This document shows, one piece after another, positions 32,780 to 42,352 of a DNA stretch of 64,000 bases. Every line of letters begins with the position of its first letter. The first letter of the stretch is position 1. The notes below the pieces were generated by a model that had not been told where the DNA came from, searched no databases, and was given only the letters and a program-made list of their open reading frames with translations. A program made the translations under genes and the position numbers. Origin of the DNA: JADCCX01 sp051649305 (GTDB lineage: Bacteria; Pseudomonadota; Alphaproteobacteria; Rhizobiales; Beijerinckiaceae); NCBI GenBank assembly GCA_051649305.1, contig JBOFGV010000004.1:24918-88917 (forward strand), written 5' to 3'.

Positions 32780-34522
32780 ATGATTGAGGCACAATCCCTG
32801 AAAAATAGGGACTTTGCGTCTATGAATATTCCTCTTCATGCTGCCCAGTTTCAAACTGTAGCTGACTCCGAGCGTCGCGATCACGAGCAGCCGATTGAGC
32901 GCATGATGGGGAAGGTCATCTCCGTAAATGGCGCCCGTGCGACCATTTCAACCTCCGCCACCAACGCCCAGAACGTCAACATTGAGTATTGGAGCATAGG
33001 CAAGCTCATATCCATCAATCTCGGCTCAACCCGGATTGTGGGCATGGTCTACGATATGACCGTGAAGCATGATCAGTGGGATGACCACGCTGCCAATCTG
33101 CTGATGGTGCAGGTGGAACTGGTTGGTGAGGTGGCTGATCAGCCCGATGGTCGCTTGCTGTTTCGCCGTGGTATTGCGCGTTACCCTTGGCTGGGTGCAA
33201 CAGCGCACCGCATCAGAACCGCTGATTTGCGCGCTGTGTTCGATCTCGGAGACCGTAAGGGCGTCGAGATTGGCCGCGTTTCGCAGGATGAGGCTATCCC
33301 GGCCATGGTCAACATTCAGGATATGCTGAGCAAGCATTTCTCGGTTGTGGGAACGACAGGTGTCGGTAAGTCCAGCGCTGTGTCATTGCTGGTGCGCAAG
33401 GCGGTTGAAGTGAAGCCTGATCTGCGTGTTCTGGTGCTCGATCCGCACAATGAATATGCCCACGCTTTCAAGGACAACTCGATCACGCTTGACGCCAACA
33501 CGCTTGATTTGCCGCATTGGCTTTTCAAGTTTGATGAGCTGCTGGATGTCATCTACCGTGGTCGCCCGTCTTCAAACGACGAGACAGACATTCTGCGTGA
33601 GCTCGTTCCGCTCGCCAAAGCGCAGTTCGCCGTAAACCAGAATGCGGTTTTTTCATCCTCCAGCATTCTGAGGAAGTCGGCAGAAGGCATTTCCTTCACG
33701 CCGGATTCGCCGTCACCTTACAGGATGATGGACCTGATTGCCCTGCTGGATGAAATGATGGGCAAGCTTGATCCGCGCCATGATCGCTATCACCTGCGGG
33801 TGCTTAAGGGGCGTCTTGAGGGCCTGAGCACAGATCCACGCTTCCGCTTCATGTTTGGGCGTGGTGCTACGGAAGACAACATCGAGACCGTTCTGGGCAA
33901 GCTGTTTCGTATTCCCCATGGTGGCAGCCCTATTACTGTGTTGCAGCTCGCAGGCCTGCCCTCAGAAGTTCTGAACGCGGTTGTTGCGGTTCTGGCCAGA
34001 CTGGCATTTGACCTTGCCATGTGGAGTGGCGATGGTTTTGAAGTGCTCGTTCTTTGCGAGGAAGCGCACCGCTATGTGCCGCAAGATACCAGCATGGGCT
34101 TTGGACCGACGCGGCAGTCTATCGCGCGGATTGCCAAGGAGGGCCGCAAGTATGGCTGTTATATCGGGGTAGTAACGCAGCGCCCCGGCGAGCTTGATCC
34201 GACCATTCTGTCCCAGTGCTCAACGGTTTTTGCCATGCGTCTTGGCAATGATCGCGACCAGGAAATCATCCGTTCTGCTATTGCAGACTCGTCTGCCAGC
34301 ACCATCACCTTCCTGTCTGCCATCGGTAACCGCGAAGCAATCGCCTTCGGTGAAGGTGTGGCTACGCCGATGCGTATGCGGTTCACGACGCAGACGCAGG
34401 CGCAATTGCCTTGTGCCGCCTTGCATGCTTCGCACAACAGCTACCCTGGACTGCAGGGGCAGGTAAGCATGCGCGCAATAGTCAGCAAGATGCGCGGCGG
34501 AACAGATTCAACAGAGTTCTGA
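32780..34522 (+). CDS. HerA-like ATP-binding protein (DUF87 helicase family)
   Basis: This protein of up to 580 residues has a HerA-type beta-barrel N-terminal domain followed by a RecA-like ATPase. Walker A is VVGTTGVGKSSAVSLL and Walker B is VLVLCEEAHRYVP, with the arginine-rich C-terminal sensor region GRKYGCYIGVVTQRP. HerA proteins are hexameric DNA translocases that in archaea work with the NurA nuclease. No NurA, SIR2 or other nuclease gene is adjacent, so the partner is unknown. The start is uncertain: the ATG at 32822 would remove 14 residues, and neither start has a strong ribosome site. Confidence 0.85.
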   Translation: MIEAQSLKNRDFASMNIPLHAAQFQTVADSERRDHEQPIERMMGKVISVNGARATISTSATNAQNVNIEYWSIGKLISINLGSTRIVGMVYDMTVKHDQWDDHAANLLMVQVELVGEVADQPDGRLLFRRGIARYPWLGATAHRIRTADLRAVFDLGDRKGVEIGRVSQDEAIPAMVNIQDMLSKHFSVVGTTGVGKSSAVSLLVRKAVEVKPDLRVLVLDPHNEYAHAFKDNSITLDANTLDLPHWLFKFDELLDVIYRGRPSSNDETDILRELVPLAKAQFAVNQNAVFSSSSILRKSAEGISFTPDSPSPYRMMDLIALLDEMMGKLDPRHDRYHLRVLKGRLEGLSTDPRFRFMFGRGATEDNIETVLGKLFRIPHGGSPITVLQLAGLPSEVLNAVVAVLARLAFDLAMWSGDGFEVLVLCEEAHRYVPQDTSMGFGPTRQSIARIAKEGRKYGCYIGVVTQRPGELDPTILSQCSTVFAMRLGNDRDQEIIRSAIADSSASTITFLSAIGNREAIAFGEGVATPMRMRFTTQTQAQLPCAALHASHNSYPGLQGQVSMRAIVSKMRGGTDSTEF

Positions 34523-34746
34523 CGTCACCCTATATCATTTACACATCAGGAAGAGTGATGAATGAATGGTGATTCTGTGAATATCTAAAAGAAATGTGAA
34601 TGAGATATGCGTTTGATGCATGTCTCCTGTTGTTTCATTTCGCTCCCATTCGCCACAAGAATGTCCATATTGCACTGCACAAACGGTGCCGTTGGCGAGG
34701 CAAAAGCGTTGCCCCACCCGTAAAAACAGTTCTCAGGAGACTAAAA

Positions 34747-34902
34747 ATGATTATTTCGCAGATTATCGCCCGCGTCCGTCAATACATGCGTTACCGTGCA
34801 TCCATGCGCGCCCTTTCTGCTCTTAACGAGCGCGAATTGAGCGACATTGGTCTGACACGCGGTGATATCGCGAGTGTTGCGCGTCAGGCTGCTGCTGCCT
34901 GA
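34747..34902 (+). CDS. DUF1127 (YjiS-like) small protein
   Basis: This 51-residue basic protein contains the DUF1127 core LSALNERELSDIGLTRGDIASVA. Members of this family in alphaproteobacteria are small RNA-binding or stress-linked proteins. An excellent CAGGAG ribosome site precedes the ATG at 34747, while longer in-frame starts lack one. A strong terminator follows at 34930. Confidence 0.9.
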   Translation: MIISQIIARVRQYMRYRASMRALSALNERELSDIGLTRGDIASVARQAAAA

Positions 34903-34929
34903 TTTTTTCAAGGCAACCAGCGACTTTTC

Positions 34930-34956
34930 AAAAACCCTGCGCGAGCGGGGTTTTTT
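34930..34956. terminator. intrinsic terminator between the DUF1127 and alkane monooxygenase genes
   Basis: AAAAACCCTGC pairs with GCGGGGTTTTT around a GCGA loop (eleven pairs, one T-G) and is followed by T residues. It serves the DUF1127 gene on the plus strand and may also serve the convergent monooxygenase gene, which ends at 34958. Confidence 0.85.
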
Positions 34957-34957
34957 G

Positions 34958-36115
34958 TTATTCGGCAGGCAGAGCAACAGCACCCGGAGACAATGTGCCG
35001 TCCTTTGCCAGCAAAGCACGCTCTGCATCGCTTGCAGAGGTTCTGTCCCATTCGGCAAGCAATGGATCCACTGTGCGGTGCCACAACGGCGGAACCAGCG
35101 ACAGCAGGATCATCGTCATGTAGCCATGGGGATACTGTGGACCGCCGGGCTCTTCCTCGAGGGTCCAGAAGGGCTTGGTGGCAAACATGTGGTGGTGCGA
35201 ATGGCGGGGCAGGTTATAGAGCATTCCTGACGAAATGGCATGGTATGTGTTCCAGGAGTGACGCGGCTCCACGCGGCCGCCGGGCACCCGCACCAGTCCA
35301 TAATGCTCAATGAAATTGACGAGCTCCAGATAAAGCTTGCCGTGAATGCCAACAGCAATGAACGCAAGCGCACCCCAAACGCCGCCGAGAGCATAGGCCA
35401 GAACCAGCAGGCTGAGAGACATCAACTGACCTGTCAGAAACCGGTTCTGTAATGACCAGATCGCCAGGTTCTTGCGGCGCAGACGCTCGGTCTCAATTCC
35501 CCAGGCTGAAATGTTGCCGTGCCATGTCGAGCGCAGGAAGAACATCAATGGGTATTCACCCCGGCGGGAGGATGCAGGATCAACCGGCGTGCAGACATTG
35601 CGATGATGACCGTAAACATGCTCTATGGAAAAGCTTGTATCAAACGAGAAGGCCAGCAACCAGCGACCGGCCAGCATGGCTCTTGCGCTGTCTGTGCGGT
35701 GCGTGAGTTCATGTGCCACGTTGGTGCCTGCTGCACCAATGTAAAGGCCCATGGCCACAAAAGCTCCCAGCAGAGACCAGAAGCCGCTGGCAGCACGCGC
35801 AGCCTCGACATCAATGCCAATCGACAAAAGGGCAGGGACCAAACCAAACGCCTGCCCGGTGCCAAACAGCAAGACAACCATCACAAAGTTGAGGAACAGC
35901 AGCGGCAACGACAGAAACAGCATGGCATTGAGAAAGGTGTGCGTACCTTCTGTTGGCGCTGACAAATCCTCGCCAGCGGCTTCATCAACCAAGGTTGAAA
36001 GGACAAAAGCTGCCCCGAACCCAAGCCAAATCGCGGGTCCTCCTACCGTCAAAGCGGCAAGATTGAGCAGCAGCAGGATATTCATAAGGCCGTAGTGAAT
36101 CTGGCGCAGAAGCAT
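34958..36115 (-). CDS. alkane 1-monooxygenase (AlkB-type membrane di-iron enzyme)
   Basis: This 385-residue integral membrane protein has about six hydrophobic segments and the three histidine boxes of the AlkB/desaturase family: HELTH (residues 135-139), HVYGHHR (166-172) and NLPRHSHHH in the C-terminal half. The AlkB marker ...NFIEHYGLVR is also present. Such enzymes hydroxylate the end carbon of alkanes or related chains using rubredoxin. No rubredoxin gene is adjacent. A XylM-like or fatty-acid hydroxylase role remains possible. AAAAGGAA precedes the start and a good promoter with an overlapping dyad lies just upstream. Confidence 0.85.
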   Translation of the reverse strand: MLLRQIHYGLMNILLLLNLAALTVGGPAIWLGFGAAFVLSTLVDEAAGEDLSAPTEGTHTFLNAMLFLSLPLLFLNFVMVVLLFGTGQAFGLVPALLSIGIDVEAARAASGFWSLLGAFVAMGLYIGAAGTNVAHELTHRTDSARAMLAGRWLLAFSFDTSFSIEHVYGHHRNVCTPVDPASSRRGEYPLMFFLRSTWHGNISAWGIETERLRRKNLAIWSLQNRFLTGQLMSLSLLVLAYALGGVWGALAFIAVGIHGKLYLELVNFIEHYGLVRVPGGRVEPRHSWNTYHAISSGMLYNLPRHSHHHMFATKPFWTLEEEPGGPQYPHGYMTMILLSLVPPLWHRTVDPLLAEWDRTSASDAERALLAKDGTLSPGAVALPAE

Positions 36116-36135
36116 GGGTTCATTCCTTTTGGTTT

Positions 36136-36169
36136 ATATGTGATTTAATTTGGCAGATTGTCAAATCTG
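36136..36169 (-). promoter_or_regulatory. sigma-70 promoter and overlapping operator of the alkane monooxygenase gene
   Basis: On the minus strand TTGACA (36159-36164) is followed at 17-18 bp by ACATAT/CATATA (36135-36141). The -35 box lies inside the dyad CAGATT-N4-AATCTG (36154-36169). The -10 box is about 20 bp from the start codon. A substrate-responsive repressor is a reasonable guess. Confidence 0.5.
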
Positions 36170-36279
36170 AACCGGCAAAATTAACCTTATTGATCACCGT
36201 TTGTTCTCTTGTGGCAATCGGCACTTGCAATGAGAACAAAGCAGGAATAAGAACAATGCAAGAACAGCGGAGAGGTTCC

Positions 36280-36387
36280 ATGTTGAAGCGTGTACTGGCA
36301 GATACCACGGAAATGGCCATCATTGGCGTGTTTTTGATGATGGTTTGGATTTGGGCGACAGCACTGTCACCAAGCATGGTCGTTTGA
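36280..36387 (+). CDS. possible small single-pass membrane protein
   Basis: This 35-residue frame encodes a basic N-terminus (MLKRVLADTTE) and one hydrophobic helix (MAIIGVFLMMVWIWATAL). A GGAGAGG ribosome site lies at the right distance before the ATG at 36280; an in-frame ATG at 36256 would add eight residues. I know no family. The 389 bp between the alkane monooxygenase and dnaE genes otherwise hold only the promoter region described. Confidence 0.4.
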   Translation: MLKRVLADTTEMAIIGVFLMMVWIWATALSPSMVV

Positions 36388-36504
36388 AATCATGTTCATT
36401 TGCCCGAGATCAGGTGTGGACGACCAAATTCATTTGTAGAATCACACGAGCCTGCGCTCCATAGGGAAGGGCCGAGCGCAAGAGCAGGTGATCAGGAGCA
36501 GGTG

Positions 36505-39500
36505 ATGCCGTCGATCTATACCGACGTGGGGTTTGTGCATCTCCACGTTCATTCTTCCTTCTCACTGCTTGAAGGGGCTTTGCCAATCGCCAAACTGGCC
36601 AAGCTGGCTGAAGCCGACGCCATGCCGGCGCTGGCGCTGACAGACAGCAACAACCTTTTCGGGGCCTTGGAATTCTCCGAAAAAATGGCGGGCAGCGGTA
36701 TTCAGCCGATCATTGGTCTGCAAATGCTCGTGGACTTTGGCGATCAGCAGGTTGCTTCTGGCCGCACACAGACAGCGCGGGACAGTCGTGGCAACCTCGT
36801 TTTGCTGGCCATGAATGAAACCGGCTACCGCAACCTGATGCTCATCACGAGCGCGGGCTTTATGGAAACCCCTGCTGCTGACAGCGCGCATATTCCATTC
36901 GAGACCTTGAAACAGCACAGCGTGGGCTTGATCGTTTTGACCGGAGGACCTGATGGCCCGGTCAACCGCGCGCTTGTTCAAGGCAATGTAGAATTGGCTT
37001 CAACGCGCTTGCAGAAATTGCGGGATGTTTTTCCCGGAGCACTTTACGTGGAATTGCAACGTCATGGCACAGATGACGAGCGCGCGACGGAAGCGCAGTT
37101 GCTCGCCTTTGCGTATGAATTTGCCCTTCCGCTCGTGGCTACCAACGAGCCGTTCTTCGCCACTCGCAAGGATCACGAGGCGCATGATGCCCTAATCGCG
37201 ATTTCAGAAGGGCGCGTGGTATCCGAAGATGACCGGCGCAAGGTCAGCCCGGAACATGGCTTCAAGACACGGTCTGAGATGCAAAACCTGTTCAAGGATT
37301 TGCCTGAGGCGATTCAGAACACCATTGAAATAGCCATGCGTTGCCATTTCCGGCCGCGTATATTGAAGACGCCTATTCTGCCGCGTTTTACGCTTGATGA
37401 GGACGAGGGTGCCGTTCTCCGCAGGCAGGCGCATGAGGGATTGGAACTACGGTTGCGCCAATTGCCACCGGCAGAGGGCATGACGGTTGAGGGCTATCGC
37501 GATCGTCTGGACTTCGAGATTGGCGTTATCGAACGCATGAAATTTCCCGGCTATTTCCTGATCGTTGCAGACTTTATTGGATGGGCAAAGCGCGAGGGCA
37601 TTCCGGTTGGTCCGGGGCGTGGTTCGGGGGCTGGTTCGCTGGTTGCCTATGCTCTTGCAATCACTGACCTTGATCCGCTTCGTTTCAACCTGCTGTTTGA
37701 GCGCTTCCTTAACCCCGACCGCGTGTCGATGCCGGACTTTGATATCGACTTCTGTCAGGACCGGCGCGAGGAGGTCATCCGCTATGTGCAGCAGCGCTAT
37801 GGCAATGATCAGGTGGCGCAGATCATCACTTTCGGTTCCCTGCAGGCGCGCGGCGTGATGCGCGATGTGGGGCGTGTGCTGGAGATGCCCTACGGTCAGG
37901 TCGATAAGCTCACGAAGCTTGTGCCGCAAAACCCGGCCAATCCAGTCACGCTCGATAAGGCGATTGCTGAAGAAGCGCGATTGCGCGCAGCCGCTGACGA
38001 AGATCCGACTGTCGAGCGAATGCTGGGCATCGCCCAAAAGCTTGAAGGGCTTTATCGCCACGCCTCCACCCATGCCGCCGGTATTGTGATTGGGGACCGC
38101 AAGCTGGGCGAAATCGTACCGCTTTACCGCGACCCTAAGTCCGACATGCCGGTGACCCAGTTCAATATGAAATGGGTGGAACAGGCAGGTCTGGTGAAGT
38201 TTGACTTCCTCGGCCTGAAAACCCTGTCTGTCCTCGATATGGCGGTCAAGATGCTCGCCAAGCGCGGCATCGTGATCGATCTTCTGCAAATCCCGCTGGA
38301 TGATGCGCCAAGCTACGCCATGCTGTCACGGGCGGAAACAGTTGGCGTGTTCCAATTGGAAAGCGGCGGCATGCGCCGAGCGCTGTCTGACATGAAACCC
38401 GACCGTTTTGAAGATATCATTGCTCTTGTGGCGCTGTATCGACCGGGGCCAATGGCCAATATTCCTGTCTACTGCGACTGCAAGCACAAACGCTCAGAAC
38501 CCGAATACATCCACCCGCAAGTAAAGTCAGTGCTCGAAGAGACCTTCGGCGTTATCGTCTATCAGGAACAGGTCATGCAGATTGCGCAGATCCTGTCTGG
38601 GTATTCGCTGGGAGAAGCCGATCTTCTTCGCCGCGCCATGGGCAAGAAGATCAAGGCTGAAATGGACAAGCAGCGGGATCGTTTTGTCCATGGCTGCACC
38701 AAAAACTCCATTGGTGAATCCGATGCCAATACAATTTTTGATTTGCTGGCGAAATTTGCCGACTACGGCTTCAACAAAAGCCATGCTGCAGCCTATGCGC
38801 TGGTGGCCTATCAGACTGCCTATCTCAAGGCGAATTACCCAACTGAGTTTCTGGCCGCATCCATGGCCTATGACACCACCAACACAGAAAAGCTCGTCGA
38901 GTTTCGCCGTGAGGCAGAGCGCCTTGGCATTCGTGTGGAAGCGCCCTCAATCCTGACATCAGGGGTCAATTTTGATGTGCGTGATGGTGCCATTGTCTAC
39001 GCGATGTCTGCGGTCAAAGGCGTCGGCGTTGAAGCGGCCCGCCACATTATGTCGGTCAGAACTGATGCGCCTTTCACCAGCCTTGGTGATTTTGCAACGC
39101 GCATCAACCCGCGCTTCGTCAACCGGCGGACAGTCGAGATGCTTGCCTGTGCCGGGGCCTTTGATTGCCTGGATGCCAATCGCGCACGCATCGTGTCGGG
39201 TGCTGATCTGATCATTGCCACCGGCAACGAGGCCGAGCGTTCACGCAACGATGGTCAGGCGGGGTTGTTTGGCGGGGCTGATGATATCGCCCATATGCGC
39301 CTGCCGGAGGTGGCCAACTGGACGGCTATGGAGCGGCTGCAGAAGGAATTCGCCGCCATCGGCTTTTTCCTCTCCGGCCATCCACTGGATGATTATGCAC
39401 CTGTGCTGGAGCGCATGCGCGTACCAACACAAGGGGCGTTTCTAAGGGCTGTCAAACAAGGCGCGACCTTCGGTCGTTTGGCAGCGACTGTGATTGACCG

Positions 39501-39942
39501 GCAGGAACGGCGCACGCGCACCGGCACGCGCATGGGTATCATTGTTCTGTCCGACCAGAGCGGGCAATTCGAGGTGGTGATCTTCTCGGAGCGTCTGGTG
39601 CAATTCAGGGATTTGCTGGAGCCGGGCAAAGTTGTTCTGATCACAGTGTCTGCGTCCTACGAAAACGAAGACGCCAGACTGATTGTTCAGGCCGTCGAGG
39701 ATCTGGATCAGGCCGTGGCGCGGGGCCAGAAAGGTGTGCGCATTTTCCTGCGTGATGAAGAGCCACTGTCCAGTCTTGCCGCAAGGTTAGGCAGAAAAGG
39801 AGAGGGTGATGTCTATGTGGTTGTTCTCACCGGTTCTGGCGAGGAAGTAGAGGTGCGCTTGCCTGGGCGATTTGATGTGAACCCAACGATTGTAGGATCG
39901 CTGAAAGCTGTATCGGGTGTACTGGCCGTGCAGCCTGTTTAA
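36505..39942 (+). CDS. dnaE: DNA polymerase III alpha subunit (DnaE1)
   Basis: This 1145-residue protein is the replicative polymerase catalytic chain. It has the N-terminal PHP domain (FVHLHVHSSFSLLEGA), the palm with the catalytic acids in MPDFDIDFCQDRREEVI, the fingers and the C-terminal OB-fold region. The length and the segment GPGRGSGAGSLVAYALAITDLDP fit the main DnaE1 rather than the shorter error-prone DnaE2. I chose the ATG at 36505, behind AGGAGCAGG, over a frame extending 35 residues upstream. The ribosome site is imperfectly duplicated 14 bp upstream. Confidence 0.95.
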   Translation: MPSIYTDVGFVHLHVHSSFSLLEGALPIAKLAKLAEADAMPALALTDSNNLFGALEFSEKMAGSGIQPIIGLQMLVDFGDQQVASGRTQTARDSRGNLVLLAMNETGYRNLMLITSAGFMETPAADSAHIPFETLKQHSVGLIVLTGGPDGPVNRALVQGNVELASTRLQKLRDVFPGALYVELQRHGTDDERATEAQLLAFAYEFALPLVATNEPFFATRKDHEAHDALIAISEGRVVSEDDRRKVSPEHGFKTRSEMQNLFKDLPEAIQNTIEIAMRCHFRPRILKTPILPRFTLDEDEGAVLRRQAHEGLELRLRQLPPAEGMTVEGYRDRLDFEIGVIERMKFPGYFLIVADFIGWAKREGIPVGPGRGSGAGSLVAYALAITDLDPLRFNLLFERFLNPDRVSMPDFDIDFCQDRREEVIRYVQQRYGNDQVAQIITFGSLQARGVMRDVGRVLEMPYGQVDKLTKLVPQNPANPVTLDKAIAEEARLRAAADEDPTVERMLGIAQKLEGLYRHASTHAAGIVIGDRKLGEIVPLYRDPKSDMPVTQFNMKWVEQAGLVKFDFLGLKTLSVLDMAVKMLAKRGIVIDLLQIPLDDAPSYAMLSRAETVGVFQLESGGMRRALSDMKPDRFEDIIALVALYRPGPMANIPVYCDCKHKRSEPEYIHPQVKSVLEETFGVIVYQEQVMQIAQILSGYSLGEADLLRRAMGKKIKAEMDKQRDRFVHGCTKNSIGESDANTIFDLLAKFADYGFNKSHAAAYALVAYQTAYLKANYPTEFLAASMAYDTTNTEKLVEFRREAERLGIRVEAPSILTSGVNFDVRDGAIVYAMSAVKGVGVEAARHIMSVRTDAPFTSLGDFATRINPRFVNRRTVEMLACAGAFDCLDANRARIVSGADLIIATGNEAERSRNDGQAGLFGGADDIAHMRLPEVANWTAMERLQKEFAAIGFFLSGHPLDDYAPVLERMRVPTQGAFLRAVKQGATFGRLAATVIDRQERRTRTGTRMGIIVLSDQSGQFEVVIFSERLVQFRDLLEPGKVVLITVSASYENEDARLIVQAVEDLDQAVARGQKGVRIFLRDEEPLSSLAARLGRKGEGDVYVVVLTGSGEEVEVRLPGRFDVNPTIVGSLKAVSGVLAVQPV

Positions 39943-39975
39943 AATCACGCTGGACTGCTGGTTGACAGGGCACGC

Positions 39976-40632
39976 CTAAACCAAAGCCATTTGCCAGAAA
40001 TCAGCCTCCAATCTTGAGGCTGTTGCAAATGTCTTTGTGAGTGCTGCAAAGCGTGTGTCGCTGATGCCGTCTGCCGAGAGATGCTCCAGGTTTTGGCGCG
40101 CTGCTTTGGCTACATCCTGATAGCCTTCGCCAGCATATTCCGAAATCCATTCGCGATAGGGATGGTTTGTGATCTTTGCACCAAGCGCCTGATTGAGCCG
40201 CGCTCCAATCTCTGCATATCCAATCACGCAGGGTGCCATGGCAACATGCAGGTCCAGCAAGTCACCTGCCATACCGCAGTCCATCACAAAGCGGGTGTAG
40301 GCCACTGTTTCCGCCCGTTCCGGAGTGTTTTCAAGTTGCGCCTTTGTAAGCCCCCAACGCTCGCAGAGTGTGACATGCAGGTCCATTTCCACATCTAGAA
40401 TGGCTGAGAGAGAACGCTTGGCAAAGCGCATGTCGTGCAGTGTTTTGCTCTTGAAAATAGCCAGTGCCTTGGCGCGCGCAAACTGAATGAGAAACAGATA
40501 ATCCTGCACCAGATAGGTTTGAAAGGCGCTTTCGGCCAGAGTGCCTTTTTCCATCATTTGGAGGAACGGGTGGTCAACATAGGTTGACCAGTCATCATGG
40601 GCAGCCGCTTTCAGTCTGGCGAAAAGGTCCAT
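39976..40632 (-). CDS. tenA: TenA family aminopyrimidine aminohydrolase (thiaminase II)
   Basis: This 218-residue all-helical enzyme belongs to the TenA family, which hydrolyses aminopyrimidine products of thiamine breakdown for salvage. It shows FQTYLVQDYLFLIQFARAKALA near the N-terminus and the active-site segment VAMAPCVIGYAEIG, with the catalytic Cys. The C-terminal Glu region HPYREWISEYAGEGY is also typical. No TPP riboswitch was found in the 219 bp between it and pepA, nor other thiamine genes. Confidence 0.92.
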   Translation of the reverse strand: MDLFARLKAAAHDDWSTYVDHPFLQMMEKGTLAESAFQTYLVQDYLFLIQFARAKALAIFKSKTLHDMRFAKRSLSAILDVEMDLHVTLCERWGLTKAQLENTPERAETVAYTRFVMDCGMAGDLLDLHVAMAPCVIGYAEIGARLNQALGAKITNHPYREWISEYAGEGYQDVAKAARQNLEHLSADGISDTRFAALTKTFATASRLEADFWQMALV

Positions 40633-40851
40633 GGCGCTTTCTTTCGTGCTTGAATCAGACTTGTGTCTTTAACCGACATGCCATTGCACAAACAGTCCTG
40701 GCAGATCATGCATTCTGGATTTGGTGAGGCTGTCATTGCCCCTGTATCCACTGCCGTGACATGGGCTGTGCTTCACCTCAATCTCAAAGTAATGCACGAT
40801 GGATTGATCAGAATGCACATTGCGTGATTCTGCGAGACAAGGAAAACAGTT

Positions 40852-42336
40852 ATGGCTGGCGCTATAAACATTACCATTGGCGGTTTTGTGCAAAAAACTT
40901 CCGCAAGCGCAGTCATCTTTGTCAGCGAAGCCATGAGCGTTTCTTCTCAGACGGTATATCTGGGTGCAGTGGGTGCTGCCATCACGCGCCTTGCTGCTAT
41001 TGAGAAGTTTACCGGCAAGGCGAAATCAGCACTCGTTATTGCCGGTGCTCCCGATCTTCAGTGCGAGCGTCTTATTGTGGTCGGGCTCGGTAAAGCTGAA
41101 GATCGCTCAAAGATCGATTGGGTTACGGTTGGTGGCTCAATTGCCGGAAAATTGACATCAGGCGCGGCCCAGATCGTGGCGGCTTTCAACGATGTGCCAT
41201 TGGAAACCGACGAGATAGCGGACATCGCGCTTGGCATGCGTCTGCGGAACTATGATTTTGACAAGTATAAGACGAAGAAAAAAGACGATGAGGACAAAGG
41301 CAGCAAACAGGTTTCCATCCTTGTTGGCGATGTCGCGGCAGCCAGAAAAGCGTTGAAAAACCGCATGGCCATCGCAGATGGCGTTGATCTCGCGCGAGAG
41401 GTGGTGAACGAGCCGCCGAATGTTCTGAACCCTGCGAGCTTCGCCAAAAAGGCAGCGGCCTTATCCTCTCTCGGTGTTGAGGTTGAGGTGCTGGGCGAAA
41501 AAGAACTGAAGAAACTTGGCATGCGTGCCTTGCTGGCGGTCGGGCAGGGCTCCCGCAACGAGAGCCATGTGGCCATCATGCGCTGGAACGGCGGCAAAGC
41601 CACGCAACAACCTGTTGCGTTTGTTGGCAAGGGCGTCACGTTCGATACCGGCGGCATTTCCATCAAGCCAGCCGGCGGCATGGAAGACATGAAGGGCGAT
41701 ATGGCAGGTGCCGCCTGTGTGCTGGGCCTGATGCATACGCTTGCAGCCCGCAAAGCGAAGGTGAACGCCGTTGGTGTGATCGGTTTGGTCGAGAACATGC
41801 CGGACGGTAATGCCCAGCGTCCTGGTGATATCGTCACGTCGATGTCTGGTCAAACTATCGAGATCATCAACACCGATGCCGAGGGGCGTCTCGTTTTGGC
41901 TGACATCCTTTGGCACACGCAAGCGACGTTCAAACCGCAGTTCATGGTCAATCTTGCGACTTTGACCGGAGCTGTTCTTGTGGCCCTTGGGCAGGACCAT
42001 GCGGGCCTGTTTTCCAACAACGATACTGTGGCAGAGCGCATAACGGCGTCAGGTAAAACAACCGGCGAGCGCGTCTGGCGCATGCCGCTTGATCCTGTTT
42101 ATGACAAGATCATCGATTCACGCTTTGCCGATGTGAAGAACTCCGGCGGGCGGTTTGCAGGGTCGATTACGGCGGCGCAGTTCCTGCAGCGCTTCGTCAA
42201 TGAATGCCCCTGGGCGCACCTTGATATTGCGGGCACTGGCATGGCATCCAGCAACACCGAGATCAACCGCAGCTGGGGTTCCGGCTGGGGTGTGCGGTTG
42301 CTGAATGACATGATCAAACAGCACTATGAAGCATGA
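40852..42336 (+). CDS. pepA: leucyl aminopeptidase (M17)
   Basis: This 494-residue enzyme removes N-terminal amino acids with two metal ions. The C-terminal catalytic domain has VGKGVTFDTGGISIKPAGGMEDMKGDMAGAA (metal-binding Lys and Asp residues) and the family signature NTDAEGRLVLAD. The N-terminal domain is the usual less conserved A/B fold. It is followed 16 bp later by holC, the common pepA-holC pair. Confidence 0.96.
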   Translation: MAGAINITIGGFVQKTSASAVIFVSEAMSVSSQTVYLGAVGAAITRLAAIEKFTGKAKSALVIAGAPDLQCERLIVVGLGKAEDRSKIDWVTVGGSIAGKLTSGAAQIVAAFNDVPLETDEIADIALGMRLRNYDFDKYKTKKKDDEDKGSKQVSILVGDVAAARKALKNRMAIADGVDLAREVVNEPPNVLNPASFAKKAAALSSLGVEVEVLGEKELKKLGMRALLAVGQGSRNESHVAIMRWNGGKATQQPVAFVGKGVTFDTGGISIKPAGGMEDMKGDMAGAACVLGLMHTLAARKAKVNAVGVIGLVENMPDGNAQRPGDIVTSMSGQTIEIINTDAEGRLVLADILWHTQATFKPQFMVNLATLTGAVLVALGQDHAGLFSNNDTVAERITASGKTTGERVWRMPLDPVYDKIIDSRFADVKNSGGRFAGSITAAQFLQRFVNECPWAHLDIAGTGMASSNTEINRSWGSGWGVRLLNDMIKQHYEA

Positions 42337-42352
42337 TGGATCAATGAGTTAG

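Noticed and set aside
40633..40851. TPP riboswitch before tenA
   Set aside because: The conserved CTGAGA and ACCTGATCTGG-type elements are missing on both strands.
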